From NCBI GenBank assembly GCA_007922305.1, contig ML677386.1, positions 10,831,830 to 10,895,829 of the forward strand: a stretch of DNA of 64,000 nucleotides, given 5' to 3'. Below, piece by piece: positions 1 to 12,145 of the stretch (position 1 is its first letter; each line of letters starts with the position of its first letter). The DNA is from Dermatemys mawii (taxonomy: Eukaryota > Chordata > Testudines > Dermatemydidae). A model generated the notes under the pieces. The model was not told the DNA's origin and did no database searches. It saw only the letters and a program-made list of their open reading frames with translations. Position numbers and translations under genes: made by a program.

Positions 1-29
1 AGCCCAGGGACCCTAATAGTATCAGCTGA

Positions 30-870
30 GATGGCTGACCTTTTATCCACAAAACACAATTCAATTCCCTGGGCTACTTCCCCACAGCAGTCCCCGCTTC
101 TTCAAACTCCACTTCACCCTTACCTCAGGACCTCCTTCTTTCTGGATGATATGTTGTCCACCACTCAGTCTCACCAACAGCACAACTTCCTTCCACAGCT
201 CCTGACACCCACAGCCCACCTGACTAACTGGGAGGTTTTTATCTGGATTCAGCCAGTCCCTGATTGGCTTCAGGTGTCCCAATTAGGCTAGCTGTTTCTA
301 CTCCTTTCTAGAAGGTTCTTAATTGGCCCTAGGTGTCTTGATTGGTCTGGAGTAGCCTTTGTTTGGCTATCCAGGGAACAGGGACCTGCACATCCTGAGA
401 CTAATATACCTGCCTTCCAGCACTCTCCTATATCCTTGTGGTCTGACTCCGTCACACTATATAGTTCTTTGCTGTAGTAGGGGTTTTGCTTCTCCTTACC
501 CGTTCACTTTTAAATCTATGATTTTTCTATTCAACTTTTTGTTTATCTTAGCCCCAAGCAAGTCTCTGCTGTGCAAACTGTGCAGAGTGTGTGTACCCAA
601 GTGAACAAATAACTGGAGGCAGTTTTCATGCCTTTGGGGGTGACGAACCAGAGGGGAAAGTTCAAGTGTCTGGTAGTTGAGCACTTTGAGGAGACTCGGT
701 TCTGAAAGGGACTGTTGGGGTTCCCCTGCAAGGAGGGGGTAGGTTGGTAGAACCAAGGGTGAGACTTTTATGCTTTCAGGCTTCCGGCTGGTGTCAGAGC
801 TCTGAGCCATAGCAGCACAGCATTAAGGCCCCCAACTTACTGGGCAGGTAGTGACAGAACCCCAAAACAT
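30..870 (+). repeat. LTR-retroelement-like remnant
   Basis: The stretch 30-480 alternates short phrases such as GATTGGCTTCAGGTGTCC and AATTGGCCCTAGGTGTC and ends near CTGACTCCGTCACAC. This resembles turtle LTR-type repeats I recall. A second part (about 600-870) runs to GGTAGTGACAGAACCCC and looks like flanking internal sequence. No ORF with a retroviral domain is present. The assignment is by memory of repeat style only. Confidence 0.35.
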
Positions 871-1384
871 CACATGTGTATAAAGCTTTGTATAGGTAGA
901 GAGCCCAATCTTGAAGTCATCAGAAGCCTATAGCTAAAAACCCCACTCTTCTTTTAAGTGTCTTCTCAGGTGATTTTTTATTCTCCGTTCCTCCCCATAA
1001 AAGTGTAAGTATAATAAGAAAAACACTAAGGAAATGCCTCATCTCCAGGGTCCTGGCATTCAAAAAGGAGAGACACCATAGTCCACCCGGGGAAATGGTT
1101 AGCAAACCAATGTTAGTTTTCCCTTCTTATGAGTTACAGCACCCCTGTATAAATGAACCAGAGAAACACCCAGTCTGTTCCCTGCAACGGCTTCCAAAAA
1201 AACCCCCACTTTCCTCTGCACGCTAGCAAGCCCTCTCAACTGGAGGCTCATACCCCAAGTGCCTTAGTAGACACTGCCAGGGGGAGAGGGTGTTTTATTG
1301 TTTCTCAGATTGGTCTGTCCATGACTCCCATCACCACAGTGCTTGCGAGAATCATAGATGTTTAAAGGTTTATCCTGCTACCTC

Positions 1385-1510
1385 CCTCTATTACTGTTCC
1401 CATTTTACAGCAGGGAACTGAGGCAGACATACATGAGTCTGTGGCATAACCAGGAGATTGTAGTTTTGTTCCTAAGTTCCAGCCTTATCAACCAGATCCT
1501 CCTCCTACCC
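1385..1510 (-). repeat. MIR-type SINE fragment
   Basis: Reads as reverse-complement MIR: CCCATTTTACAGCAGGG followed by AACTGAGGCAGACA, then the degenerate head region. This is the core plus part of the tRNA-related half. Confidence 0.5.
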
Positions 1511-1768
1511 CAGTTCTCCACTTATGCAGGGCCCATAGCTCTATAACAGACAGAGTTTGCTTGCTGGTCTACCCTCCAGCCCACTTGGATAGAGGCTCCC
1601 GATTCAAGTACCACCAGGTACATAATGTATATGGGACACAGTCACACAGGGTACAGACTGTGGAGAGGAGAGAAGGACGTGGACCACATTTCTTTCCTCT
1701 CTCCCTCAGTAACTATTGCAGAAAAGGTCTAGGCCAATGGGAAATGCCAAGAAACAGCTCCTCTAAGC

Positions 1769-2035
1769 CAGTGGTCTTCAAAGGGGGGTGCGTGCACCCC
1801 TGGGGGTGCGTGAGACCACCCCCGGTGGTGCGCGAGACCCCAGCACCGCCACCGATCCTGCCTGGCAGACCGCCGAACTCCCGGGTAGTCTATTTTTGTC
1901 CCGCCGAAATGCCGCAGCGGAAAGAGGAAGCTTCCACTTTCTGCGGCAGCATTTCGGCGTACATACCCTCCAGAGGCTGTGCGAGTTTTTCCTCTGCAAA
2001 AAGGGGCTGCAGAGGAAAAACTCTGAAGACCGCTG
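1769..2035 (+). mobile_element. hAT-type MITE (267 bp) with 8-bp TSD
   Basis: Terminal inverted repeats are CAGTGGTCTTCA and TGAAGACCGCTG (one mismatch). The element is flanked by a perfect 8-bp target-site duplication CTCTAAGC at 1761-1768 and 2036-2043. The interior is GC-rich with repeated GGGGTGCG-type and GCCGAAATGCCGC-type modules. No transposase is encoded, so it is non-autonomous. The element at 52309-52522 belongs to the same family in opposite orientation. ORFs across this stretch are incidental. Confidence 0.9.
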
Positions 2036-2043
2036 CTCTAAGC

Positions 2044-3897
2044 GGCGTGTTCTCCTCTGGCAACCGTACGACTTGCAGAAAGGGAGACCACGCTAATGGT
2101 GCTTGAAGCAATGCTAACCATTACCCCCGTCCCATCCAATGGGATGCAGAACAGCCATGGAGAGGGCAGCCAAGGGCAGTGTGTCTGGGAGGTAGTCTTG
2201 TTGCTATTGCTGGGGTGGAGGCAAGAGACAAGTGCAGAGAAGCATACTGTTGCTGGCTGGAGATGTGAGAGATGGGGCAGGTATCCCACAGATCTCCGGC
2301 CTCTGCAGGTTTTCCCATCCCCACCCCTGCCTACATTGCGTCCCTGCCAGCCTTATGGACTGAGGGAGAAGGTGTGCCTAAATCATAGCTCTTACCACAG
2401 CGTCCTATGACTAATCCATTCCCTGCCATCGAGGAGAACTGAGAGCACATAGTGTCCCTCAGGATAACTTCACCTGCCAGGGAAACATAGCCGCACGTGG
2501 GATGAGACTGACTGGGCACTGGTAAACAGAGGAGTAACTCCAGCTCAGCTTCCCCACCCTCTGCACAGGAGAAGAAAATGAGGCACGGCCAGGAGTGCAG
2601 GCCAATCCGACTCACAGAGGGAAGCAGAAAACTCTAGATGAGTGGCTGCTTGAGAGACAGATGAATAAGTGGCCTTAATGTAAGAAGGATCCCAGCTGCA
2701 GACACTACAGAGCTGAGATAATGGCCGGGGCTTCTGGTAGCATAAGACAGGCAGTGGCGGAGTAACACACAGGTCTGCAGACATGCTCTGAAAGGAGAGG
2801 AGGCGAGGCCTTTTCCCAGCCTGGGAGATGATGGGAAGCCCTGGGAAGGTCACAGGCAGTGAGGAGCTGGACAGGGAGGGCTCCTCTAGCCCAGCTTCTG
2901 CTACTACTGTCCTGGCCTCAGCAGCTGCCGCACTCCATCCAGGCTCTCTCAGTGGCTGCGCCTGATTTCTGCTGCCAGGCTGCCGCTGCTAGGTCCCTCC
3001 CGCTCCCGGTGACAGGCTGCCCCCGCTGCTGCCTGGGTTTTGTGCCCGAGAGCAACCACGTGCAGCCTCACTCCTCCTGTCACCTCTGGCCTGAGGCTTG
3101 CAACTGGGGGGAAGGGAGGAATGTAGCCCCTCCTCCCCCCAAAAACTACACCCTTGCCACCGCCATTCCACCCCTGCCCAAGGCTACTATGCCCATGTTA
3201 AAAAGTGGGCAGGTCCGGCCCTCCTACTTTTAAAAGGGAGGGACTACAACCCCCCACCCCCACCCTGCACCTCCCTAGGCCTCCAAGGTATGTATGTGGT
3301 GGGGCAGAGGCAAATGTTCTTTGTGCCCAGGGCCCCAATAAATCTTAATCTGGCTTTGAAGACAGGTATGTTTTATTTGTCATAAATAGCCCATTCCAAG
3401 CACGCTGGGGAACAAGCAGTCAAAAAGCTGCTTGTTTCTGTTCCCTTGGGTGAATCACTCTGCCTGTTTATGCAGAGCAGTCATTTAACAGTGCACAGCA
3501 ATGCTAGGAGAGCAAGTATAGCAAAGAACCTTATTGCATTGAAACAGCCAGGGAAGTGTTGGTCAGCCAGCCTGTAATGGCTAATAAAATAGATATATAT
3601 TTAATACTAACAAAGAAATGTGGTCAGCACCAAAATGCTAACAGTTACTCTTTCTAAAAGATCCAGGGAATCTTAGAAGATCGCGAGTGGTCAGGTCTTT
3701 GATTTTTACATAGATCTGGTTTAAAGACAAAAACAAAAGCAAATGTTTGTCAGGCAAAGTTTGTTGAAATACAGAAAAATCGCAAGTAGCTCTGGGGTTT
3801 TATGGTTCGTATGCAAGGCAGCACCACCTCCACCTGAAATCTTCTGGGACACGGCTTCAGTACTGACTCAGAGGGAAATGTGACATTTACTGAGTCA
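2044..3897. other. Unassigned, partly GC-rich intergenic sequence
   Basis: No gene recognised. The part about 2700-3350 is CT/GC-rich and ends in GGGCCCCAATAAATC-like sequence, which may be an old transposon remnant. ORFs of 95-124 residues here have no recognisable domain. Confidence 0.5.
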
Positions 3898-3985
3898 CCA
3901 GCACCACTTCCTGCAACACCTTGGGTTTTCCTTGAAGGTTTCCCATCCAGATACCAAGAACCTGATTACTACTCAGGCTGAAAAA
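3898..3985 (-). repeat. Possible 5S rRNA-derived SINE fragment
   Basis: TGAAGGTTTCCCATCCAGAT and the following bases resemble the reverse complement of the internal promoter part of 5S rRNA (TTGGATGGGAGACC). This head is found in 5S-headed SINEs of amniotes. The match is short and degenerate. Confidence 0.4.
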
Positions 3986-4527
3986 TAACATGGCTTACTT
4001 TCATTTTGGTCTCAGCAGCCCTGCTGTTACTGTTGAAAACACGATTAGTGATGCAACAGCCTCCGGTAGAGAGAGAGTCTCAACGTGCATTGCAAAGTAA
4101 TCAGTCATCTGTTACTTTTCTGAGGCAGTAACCAGCAGCATGTAACTGATTACTCTTTGGACTCAGTAATTTGTGATAAGACTATTGCTTTTTCAAAGCA
4201 ACTTGAACTGCGTGTATCCTGAACACTGATCAAGCACTTTGCTGTTTCCTTCAGCAACATGATAAGAGGTGGACTCACCTCTTTCCCAATCTGAAACACA
4301 CCCAGCAGTGGCTACATTATTCACCTTATCTCATATTCAGTGTGCAAAGTTAATAGATTTTGTCATTGTGAACAATCTATTTTTATCACTTATGGCTGTA
4401 AGGACTGTTTCCCTATCGTTCTAAGGGAGGACAACTCAGGCAGACATAGTGAACCATTCCAAAAAACAGACCATTTAAACAAAAGATGAATAGGGAAAAA
4501 ACAAGAAAAAAGAAATGAGCTCTACTT

Positions 4528-4893
4528 TCATAGACTCATAGACTTTAAGGTCAGAAGGGACCATTATGATCATCTACTCTGACCTGCACAATACAGGCCA
4601 CAGAATCTCACCCATCCACTCCTGCAGTAAACCCCTAACCTATGTCTAAGATACTGAAGTCCTCAAATCATGGTTTAAAGATTTCAAGGTGCAAAGAATC
4701 CTCCAGCAAGTGAATCGTGCCCTGTTCTGAAGAGGAAGGTGAAAAACCCCAAGGGTCTTTGCCTATCTGCCCTGGAGGAAAATTCCTTCCCGACCCCAAT
4801 ATAGTGATCAGCTAAACCCTAAGCATGTGGGCAAGATTCACCACTCAGACACCCAGGAAAGCAGCATTCTCTGTCGTAACTCAGATCCCAACC
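4528..4893 (-). mobile_element. CR1 LINE, 3' end
   Basis: Begins with TCATAGACTCATAGAC, the reverse complement of the CR1 terminal 8-bp repeat. It continues with GTCAGAAGGGACCATTATGA and a long 3' untranslated region of the turtle CR1 type ending near 4893. It is 5'-truncated with no RT sequence. Confidence 0.85.
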
Positions 4894-6487
4894 CGTTTGA
4901 TTTCTTCTTTTTTAAATTTTATTTATTTTTACATATTTACCGCACTCTCGAGCCTTGTCTTGACTGGGAGAGAAAAGCCCAGCTGAAGTCACATTGTATG
5001 AAACTGTTTAGGCTGTAAACTCTTTTCTGATATTCAGTCTATTAATAAAGTGAAGGGCAAATTTTTCCACTTTTTATATCATAGCCCTTGAGCAACGTTC
5101 CATGGCCAATCCAAAAACACTTGAAGTCTTTTTTAAAAAAAAAATTTGGACAAAACAATTCAGCCACATAAAGTTGTGGTCTTTATTAAAAATAGCAGCG
5201 ACTAAAACAGGTATGTCTGTTAAACCCCCCCTTACATTTTAGCTATACGCTTCTGCTTAAGTGGGGCACCTTTTAAAACAAGTACTTGGACAGGATATGA
5301 TGTTGGAGTGTTTAGTCTGTGAAAGAAAACACAAAACAATAAGAATAAAGCCCTGATTGCTGGCTGTTGAGCAAGGACCTAAGGTAGATCCTCCCAACAA
5401 TTAAAGTAAGCCCCAAAACACTGCTGAAGTTGGAAAAAAGGAACATGTTTATTCCTGATGGAAAACTGACTCCCCATGATTCACTGTAGTGTGTGAAAAA
5501 AAGTATATGGGGAAGGAATCTGAAGAATGGAGCTGCTAACACCCTCTTCAGTATAACCCATAATCCACAAGTTACATGTGCCCATGACCTATAGTTTGGC
5601 CAGCTCAGGTGTCATGCATAGCAACCAGTTAGCTGCCCTGTGCACTGGTATGGCTTTCTTTCCAACCTCCCCCATGAAGTCAAAATGTCATGCACAAGAT
5701 ATCATCTTCTCTCTGTCACACACACACGCATGCACACACGCTGCTCCTGCCAGCCTGCCACAGCTCCATACCAGAGCATTCTAATCCAGCTCTGAATGAG
5801 AGATCCCATAAGGAAGCAGCAGAGCAGTGTTCTGCTGAATGAGGGGGCAGGAAAGCCACTTTCTTCCTGGACCGGAGGGCCCTATGGACCCACTTGATAG
5901 CATTCCTGAAGGCTCAAAATGTGAGGAATGGGCCATCTGACTATTCTCAATGACAAGAGCCAAAGGGGAAATTTTGACCAACTGACACATCCTCCCTCTC
6001 CACACAGGACTGTTGATGTGAATGGAGATCGTGGCCTCATAGACAACGGGATAGGGCCCGTCTGAACATGAAAGAAAAAACATGAAACATGCTCATCTGG
6101 TAAGGAGCAGGTGATTTTTTCAAGGGTTAGCATCAGGATTGTGTGGAATTAAATACCCGAGGGAACAAGAGGGCTGCAAGCCCAGGTTAATCAAACCCAT
6201 CCAGTTTGGTTTGCAAAAGCCACATGAATTGAAATTAACCAGTTTTCAGAATACTAGTGTGAGAAGAGAGGGCTCACACTGAATCTTCACGTACCCTGAG
6301 AAGGGAAGAACAACTATCAATGAGCAAAGACAGAACCTGCTGCTGCAAAAGGTTCATAAACACTCCAGTTGCTCTGACATTCTGAGCACATTCTATACTC
6401 AAGACAGAACAAGTTAGCTTTGAGCCTGTTTTGGGTTATATTACTCAGGAATATTGAAAGAGGGGTACAGAAGAACATAACAGGGAA
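4894..6487. other. Unassigned intergenic sequence with a CA-rich tract
   Basis: No gene recognised. A short CACACA/CATGCA tract lies at about 5718-5741. The small ORFs (68-100 residues) are not supported by any domain. Confidence 0.5.
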
Positions 6488-6564
6488 GTTCCTTCCACCA
6501 CTAAGTTTTCAAATGATACTTAAACAATATTTCCAATTCCTACCAGCACAGGTTAAAAAAGATT
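6488..6564 (+). repeat. Left arm of a long, nearly perfect inverted repeat
   Basis: This 77-bp arm begins GTTCCTTCCACCACTAAG and ends GGTTAAAAAAGATT. Its reverse complement recurs at 6823-6900 with one substitution and one single-base insertion. The flanking bases on both sides do not match, so the duplication has sharp edges. Confidence 0.93.
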
Positions 6565-6822
6565 TGTATTACCCATTAACAAAAAACAGAGTACTAGATA
6601 AATCTCAGAAGGTTTAGCGATTGCATTGAGTTAAACTCCCAGCTGTTCAGCTTCACATCCAATTCTTATCTTAAACTCTTGGGTCTGCAAAATTGGGTTG
6701 GAAATAAAAAACAGGCTTCTTTGGATCATGCATGTGTTTATTGACAAGCTAGGAGTTTGATAGGTTAGACAGGAGGGAGAAGGATCAGTCATGCCATGGA
6801 TTCAAACTGAGGTTTGGGCCGT

Positions 6823-6900
6823 AATCCTTTTTTAACCTGTGCTGGTAGGAATTGGAAATATTGTTTAAGTAGCATTTGAAAACTTAGTGGTGGAAGGAAC
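6823..6900 (-). repeat. Right arm of the long inverted repeat
   Basis: Reverse complement of 6488-6564 with a single substitution and one extra base. It is separated from the left arm by a 258-bp spacer (6565-6822) that shows no recognised element. The arms could form a 77-bp stem in single-stranded DNA or RNA. Confidence 0.93.
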
Positions 6901-9900
6901 TCACTATGGCACAATGTAAAGACCTACTGGCCGGTTAAGGGGGTATGATACTCTGGGGAGAGCCTGCTTTCTTCCCTGTCTGCCAAAGGATGCCATGATA
7001 CTGAGGGGCTTGTTGGAAGGAAAGGCCTAGAATGCTCTTTTCTGAAAGATAAGGTTAATCATCTGGGAGTACATGTAAGAGGAAACAGTTAGACTCATCA
7101 GAGTCTTAAGCTAAATCTTTCCTTCATTTCTGGTGCTTACATTATTTACCACGCTTGGATTGTGTCTACTTAGTATTGTAAGACCCACAGGGATCCAAAA
7201 TGTGTGCACTCTGGCATAGACCTCAGTAGGACACTAGATAACTATACAGTGGAGGTGAGTACCCTTCATTCAGGTTAGATGGCAGGGTCCTGTCTTCCCT
7301 ATAGTTCTTTATAAAAATCACACAAAACATCAGCTTACAACAAATCCTTCCTGATTAAAGAATTTAGCAATCTGCAGTTAGTCAAACTGATTAAACGAAT
7401 CAAACTTGTTAAGAACAGTTTTATCAAAACATTTACCTTTCTGCTGAACAGAGATTCATGTGACTTTGAATTGCAAAGTAAACAGGTTTTCATGAGAAGA
7501 TTAAAAAGAGGATTCTGAACATTAATCACATGAAAAATTAACCAACACATCATGCACTTGTTTAAACAAAGGAACTCATAAGTCTGTTAATTTGAAGTCA
7601 CGTCACAGGCAGACCTCTTACGCTTTCTAGAAATAAAGAAATCTTTTACCCAGAAGCAGCAGCAGCATTTCCAATATGCAGTTTCAAAGGAGTATATTAT
7701 ATCATATTGCATTAGAAAAAGATTCCTATGCAAAGTGCAACAAGAGGTCATGGAATGCCAGTAACAGACCTGCATAACTTTTTGCTTAATATATGGCATA
7801 TAAAATATTATAATCAGATAAAACTAACTGACTAAACTTTTCGGTCTGAATGTGGGTATAGAAGAAACACTTCTCACAGACCACTAAATAGGAAACTTTC
7901 CATAGCTGTCCAACAGGACTAGAGTAAATCAGAATGATTTAAGAATGATTAAAAAAAAGAATAATTCCTCTTCTATAAAACCACTCAGTTTTAGTCTTTC
8001 GGATTCCTTTGTAGGGATCAATGGCAATCACTGTGTCAAGGGTCTGCTTATATGTAATAGGCGTTTCACTTATTAGCAGTAATGATAGCATACTCATATT
8101 TAAACTTTTAGATGATGCTTTAGAGTTTTCAGCAAAAGTCCTTATTCAGCTAAAGAAACTCACTAACCTGACGTCAGGGCTGGTCTAAGAATTGGGTGTA
8201 GCACTCTTGCTCAAGAGTGTTGCATTTAATTTATAGTCTATAAATACACCTGATCTGAATATTGCTGCTGATGGAAACAGTCAGTCAGCCAGAGATTTGA
8301 TCTAGTAAAATGAGGGTTGCTATAACTCATAATGTCATCTTGTAGTCTAAAGAGAGATCTAGGAGATCCTGATTTAGAGAGAGACACTTCAAGACTAAAC
8401 TATGTAATAAGAATGGAATAATCCATAACCCAAATGTACTTCTTGAAAGTTGTTTTGTTCACTTTTCAGCATCACATTCCCTATTACACACATTCCAAAT
8501 GAATATAACTCCTTGTTAGGAATTAGAGCTTTGAAATATACACAGAGAGATTATTTTAAACACTGTGAATGTGCAAGCAAAATCAAAAGATAATAGAAAA
8601 ATGCATTTCTTTGTTATCTAAAAACGACACAATAAATTATTCAAAATTAACATTTTTACAATAAATTCTGCTAACAAAGTGAGGAGTGGAGTTCACCCTC
8701 CCACACCATCTTCCAAGTCATATGTTTCACCCTGCTAAGAATTTTTCTTTGTTTTACATGTGGTGGAGTAGAGAATATGAGAAGAAATTAGTTAAAATGG
8801 TTTCTGGCTGTTCTTTTCGCTGGCCAGCAGCCTCATTTTTGTTGTTTTTCATTCACGTGTCCTAGAACAATCCTGAAAGGCACAAGTCTTACTTTGGAGC
8901 ACAGAATACATTAGTAAAAGGGGATGATTGAAAGACTCTATTTTTGATAGGTCTACTGATGTTATAAGTAGTGAATAATGTATTTCTCGTGGGGAGTAAG
9001 GGGCAGAAGAGTGTCATTAAGAGACCAGTTATAAAACTAGCATACATTATGAAAACCAGTATGTTGGGGTGCAATGTAATGATTCAGTTATTCTTAAAGG
9101 TACCTTATCATCTTTTCTGCAAACTGTGTCCTTGTTTTTGTAATAGCATAGCTAATGGGAGCTCTTACTTTCCTTGCAGCCTGAAAGTTTGTATAATGGA
9201 ATCAGAAACTACACAGCTGGGTCTTCTTATATTTGATAGAATGGTGTGAACTTTGAACTTAGACCTCTGGCCTTTTGGGAAATGTAGTTTAGTAACTGGG
9301 TAGCAGTTTTGTTTTGGGTCTGCCATGGGTTAAATTAGATAATGTAATTTTACTACTGGATTTTTGCATCAAAAAGTGGGGAGGAGCTCTCTGTTTTGTG
9401 GTGGTTTTTTAGATAAGTGGGGTTATTTTTGAATGAAAGGATGTATTAGTTATTTTTGTTCTGGGGAATCTAGCCAATCTCTTCCCAAAAGAGAAATGGG
9501 TTGAGTAGCCAAATGTGATTTCTTTCTGTTGACCTTAAATACTGCTAGAGGTCACATAGCTGGAAGCAGACAAAAGCCTGGGACTAGCAACAGGCTCTCG
9601 GGCAGGAGTTTTATTCATTTATGCATCAAATAACCCTTGAGGGTGGCAGTCAGTAATTTTTTGTATGTATTACTCTTTATAAAAAGTACTGATTAGAGTC
9701 TTCTTTATTTATATTGAAAGGGAGTGGAGGTGAGGAGGTTTAACTCTAAACCCACAGTAGTTCTGCTGTCAAAAGCTTCTGAAGGAACATCCTGGAACAG
9801 TTCATTCTTCAGTCACACCCAGCCTCAGTACATGAAGTGGTGGGCCAATGCTGCTTCCCTGGTATACCTTTGGGCACTAAAAACACTCCACCGCTGTTTA

Positions 9901-10037
9901 AATCTGGAGTAATTGTCAGTGAATTTGCTCCAATGTCTTGCAGGCAGATCAAGCAGAAAGAGAGAGCTCCTTTTCCAAAACCCCTGGGGCCCATCAAAGG
10001 CAAGGAATCATTTGCAACTTTCCTTTCAGGGCTGTGG
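6901..10037. other. Unassigned AT-rich intergenic sequence
   Basis: About 3 kb in which I recognise neither exon nor transposon. ORFs are short and AT-driven. Confidence 0.5.
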
Positions 10038-10250
10038 CAGTTTTTGAAAGTGATTCCTGGGATTTTCAAAAGTGACTAGTGAGTCTGGGTGCTTCTAACG
10101 CATCTATCTTAGAGGCACCAGGTTTTCAGTAGGTGCTGAGCACTTACCTTCTGAAAAGCCTTCCCCTTTTTGGTTTCTCCAGTTTGATATCCAAAAATGG
10201 AGGCCCCCGAAAATCTTTGGTGATTTTGGAAATTTGGGCTGTAATGATTA
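10038..10250. repeat. Palindromic MITE-like repeat
   Basis: Contains GATTTTCAAAAGTGACTAGT, a GGGTGC...TTAGAGGCACC segment and GGTGCTGAGCAC. This is an imperfectly palindromic repeat style widespread in amniotes (recalled). It lies directly before another MITE. Confidence 0.45.
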
Positions 10251-10299
10251 GAACTCATGGGCACAAACTGAGGGGAAGGACAAAGAGGCTCTGCTCCCT

Positions 10300-10597
10300 C
10301 AGAGTGTTGCCAACTCACATGATTTTGTCATGAGTCTCATGATAATTATTGTTTTCCTTAAAGCCCCAGCTCCTGGAATCAAGTGGATATGTGACGATTT
10401 CAGTTTTCATTCATAAAGAAAAAGTAAGTTTCTAGCCCTCGTGGCTATGGAGAAGGCTTCAAAATGTGACCCCAGCAAAGCAGAAGGCAAATAAAAAGAA
10501 CACCAAAGCTATTATTATTACTTGATTTTAAAGCCAATCTCATGGATTTTGGTGAGCCTGACTCGTGATTTTTGAACATTTGGGGTTGGCAGTACTG
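10300..10597 (+). mobile_element. Non-autonomous DNA transposon (GTTGCCAAC family, copy 1)
   Basis: Starts at CAGAGTGTTGCCAAC and ends at GGGGTTGGCAGTACTG, giving inverted termini around TGCCAAC. Internal text such as AAAGCCCCAGCTCCTGG and AAAGCCAATCTCATGG also occurs, diverged, in the copy at 44350-44597. No clear TSD was found. Confidence 0.6.
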
Positions 10598-11034
10598 CCC
10601 TTACTCTGCTACTAATGCTCATTCATTCCTGCCCTGCCCCCATCATAATTCACCTCTCTCCTCCTTCTGCCACACTGCACTTTGCTCCATGAAGCACCCT
10701 TTCATGGTGGTGAGGATCCAGCTGCCTTGACTTCATGGTCTCTGCTGCCCTCCTGGCCTCACCATATTTTAGTGGCTCTTCCTTGGAGTAGAAATGTATG
10801 TAACTGGGGAGTGAAGAAACCTCCCCATATCAGCACCCTTGCCACCAGCACCCAACAGCAGCTGCCGCCAGTCTAAGCACCCACAACCACCCCAAGCCAG
10901 CACCCTCACCCAGCCCCAGCATCATCCCAAACTAGCCATCACTGGATGCGATGATCCCACAAAAATTGAATGGGGGACCTGGGCAGAGAAAGTCTGAGAA
11001 CCCCAGCCTAGAACATGGAAGAATGAAAGCAAAT
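10598..11034. other. Unassigned, with a possible hAT 3' end
   Basis: Mostly unassigned. At 10990-11004 the phrase TCTGAGAACCCCAG resembles the right end of a hAT element, but no partner end was found. Confidence 0.35.
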
Positions 11035-11600
11035 ATACTTGGAGATAAATAATCTGGCACAATGGAATGTCAGTGGAAGGGAAGCACTTGGAAATAAGTA
11101 AAGCTGAAAAAGACTTGATGTAGGAGTGGCGATGGACAGCAAATGAGATATGAGTTTAGCATGTGATGTAGCAGTAAGAAAGTGCCTGTCTGATTTTGAT
11201 CTACATACAGATATGAGGTATCATGTCCCAGACCAGAAAGAGGCTGTCTCTTCTCTTCACTGCAGTCCTGAGACAACACCCCTAGAATACTGCATGTAGT
11301 TAGAGGCATACCAATGCCAGTTTGGCCAACTGGAAAGAATTCAGAAAAGAGCAACAATTAAATGTCTAAAGGCAAGATTAAATCACTTAATATTACAGTT
11401 TGGCTCACTAATCACGAAGAAGATTATGATAATCATCAAGCATTTGAAGGGTGTAAGCACCAAGGAGAGAAAAGAATTGTTTACTCTGATCTAAGGAAGT
11501 ATAGCCAAGGGGTTTAACAGGATGCAACTGAGCATAGGGAAATGCAGACTGGCAAAGAGGTCTGTTAGACTCTGGACAAGTATCTGAAAGGATATGATAA
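11035..11600 (+). mobile_element. Old CR1-type LINE fragment
   Basis: The phrase order matches the C-terminal ORF2 region of CR1: CTGAAAAAGACTTGATGTAG, then GTGATGTAGCAGTAAGAAA, then a stretch around ACTGCAGTCCTGAGACAACA, CAACTGGAAAGAATTCAGAA and CATTTGAAGGGTGTAAGCAC. It is heavily mutated with no intact frame, so it is an old insertion. Confidence 0.65.
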
Positions 11601-12012
11601 AAAGCCCATAATCTGGGTAATTGTAAAACTAAAAGCATTTGTAAATATATGATCATGAATGATGCTGATGCAGCACTACAGAAGTAGTAAAGAGGAGAAA
11701 AAGGCCAAAGCGTCTTCTGAACAGCAAACATCTGGATGGTGAAGTGACTGGAAATGAACTATAATTGTGAGAATGAGTTCGCTGAAGGGACCAGACATCA
11801 GCAGGTGGGTGTCCAAGAGTTCTTCCTTTGATATCAGCCACTTCCGTAGAGGCCAGTTACCTCGAAGAGGCTGCCATTGGGACTACAGATACTCACAGTA
11901 GAATGGAATTATTGTTGTCTTTATCATTAAAGTAGATTGTATATTATGTCCCTATAGTTCCAGCATAGGCTCTGGTGATTCTGTTTTCTCTCTTGGGGTT
12001 TTTGACATCAAC

Positions 12013-12137
12013 TAGGATGACCAGATGTCCCATTTTTATAGAGACAGTCCCGGTTTGGGGGACTTTTTCTTATATAAGCACCTATTACCCTCCACCAGCT
12101 GTCCTGTTTTTTTCACAGTTGCTATCTGGTCACCCTA
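12013..12137 (+). mobile_element. MITE of the TAGGGTGACCAG family, copy 1 (125 bp)
   Basis: Termini are TAGGATGACCAGAT and ATCTGGTCACCCTA. A perfect 8-bp duplication ACATCAAC lies at 12005-12012 and 12138-12145. The 8-bp TSD suggests the hAT superfamily (inference). Related copies are at 20377-20513 and 27270-27393. Confidence 0.88.
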
Positions 12138-12145
12138 ACATCAAC

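Noticed and set aside
1561..2106. Open frame of 181 residues on the plus strand
   Set aside because: It runs through a GC-rich hAT MITE (1769-2035) whose composition removes stop codons. No domain.
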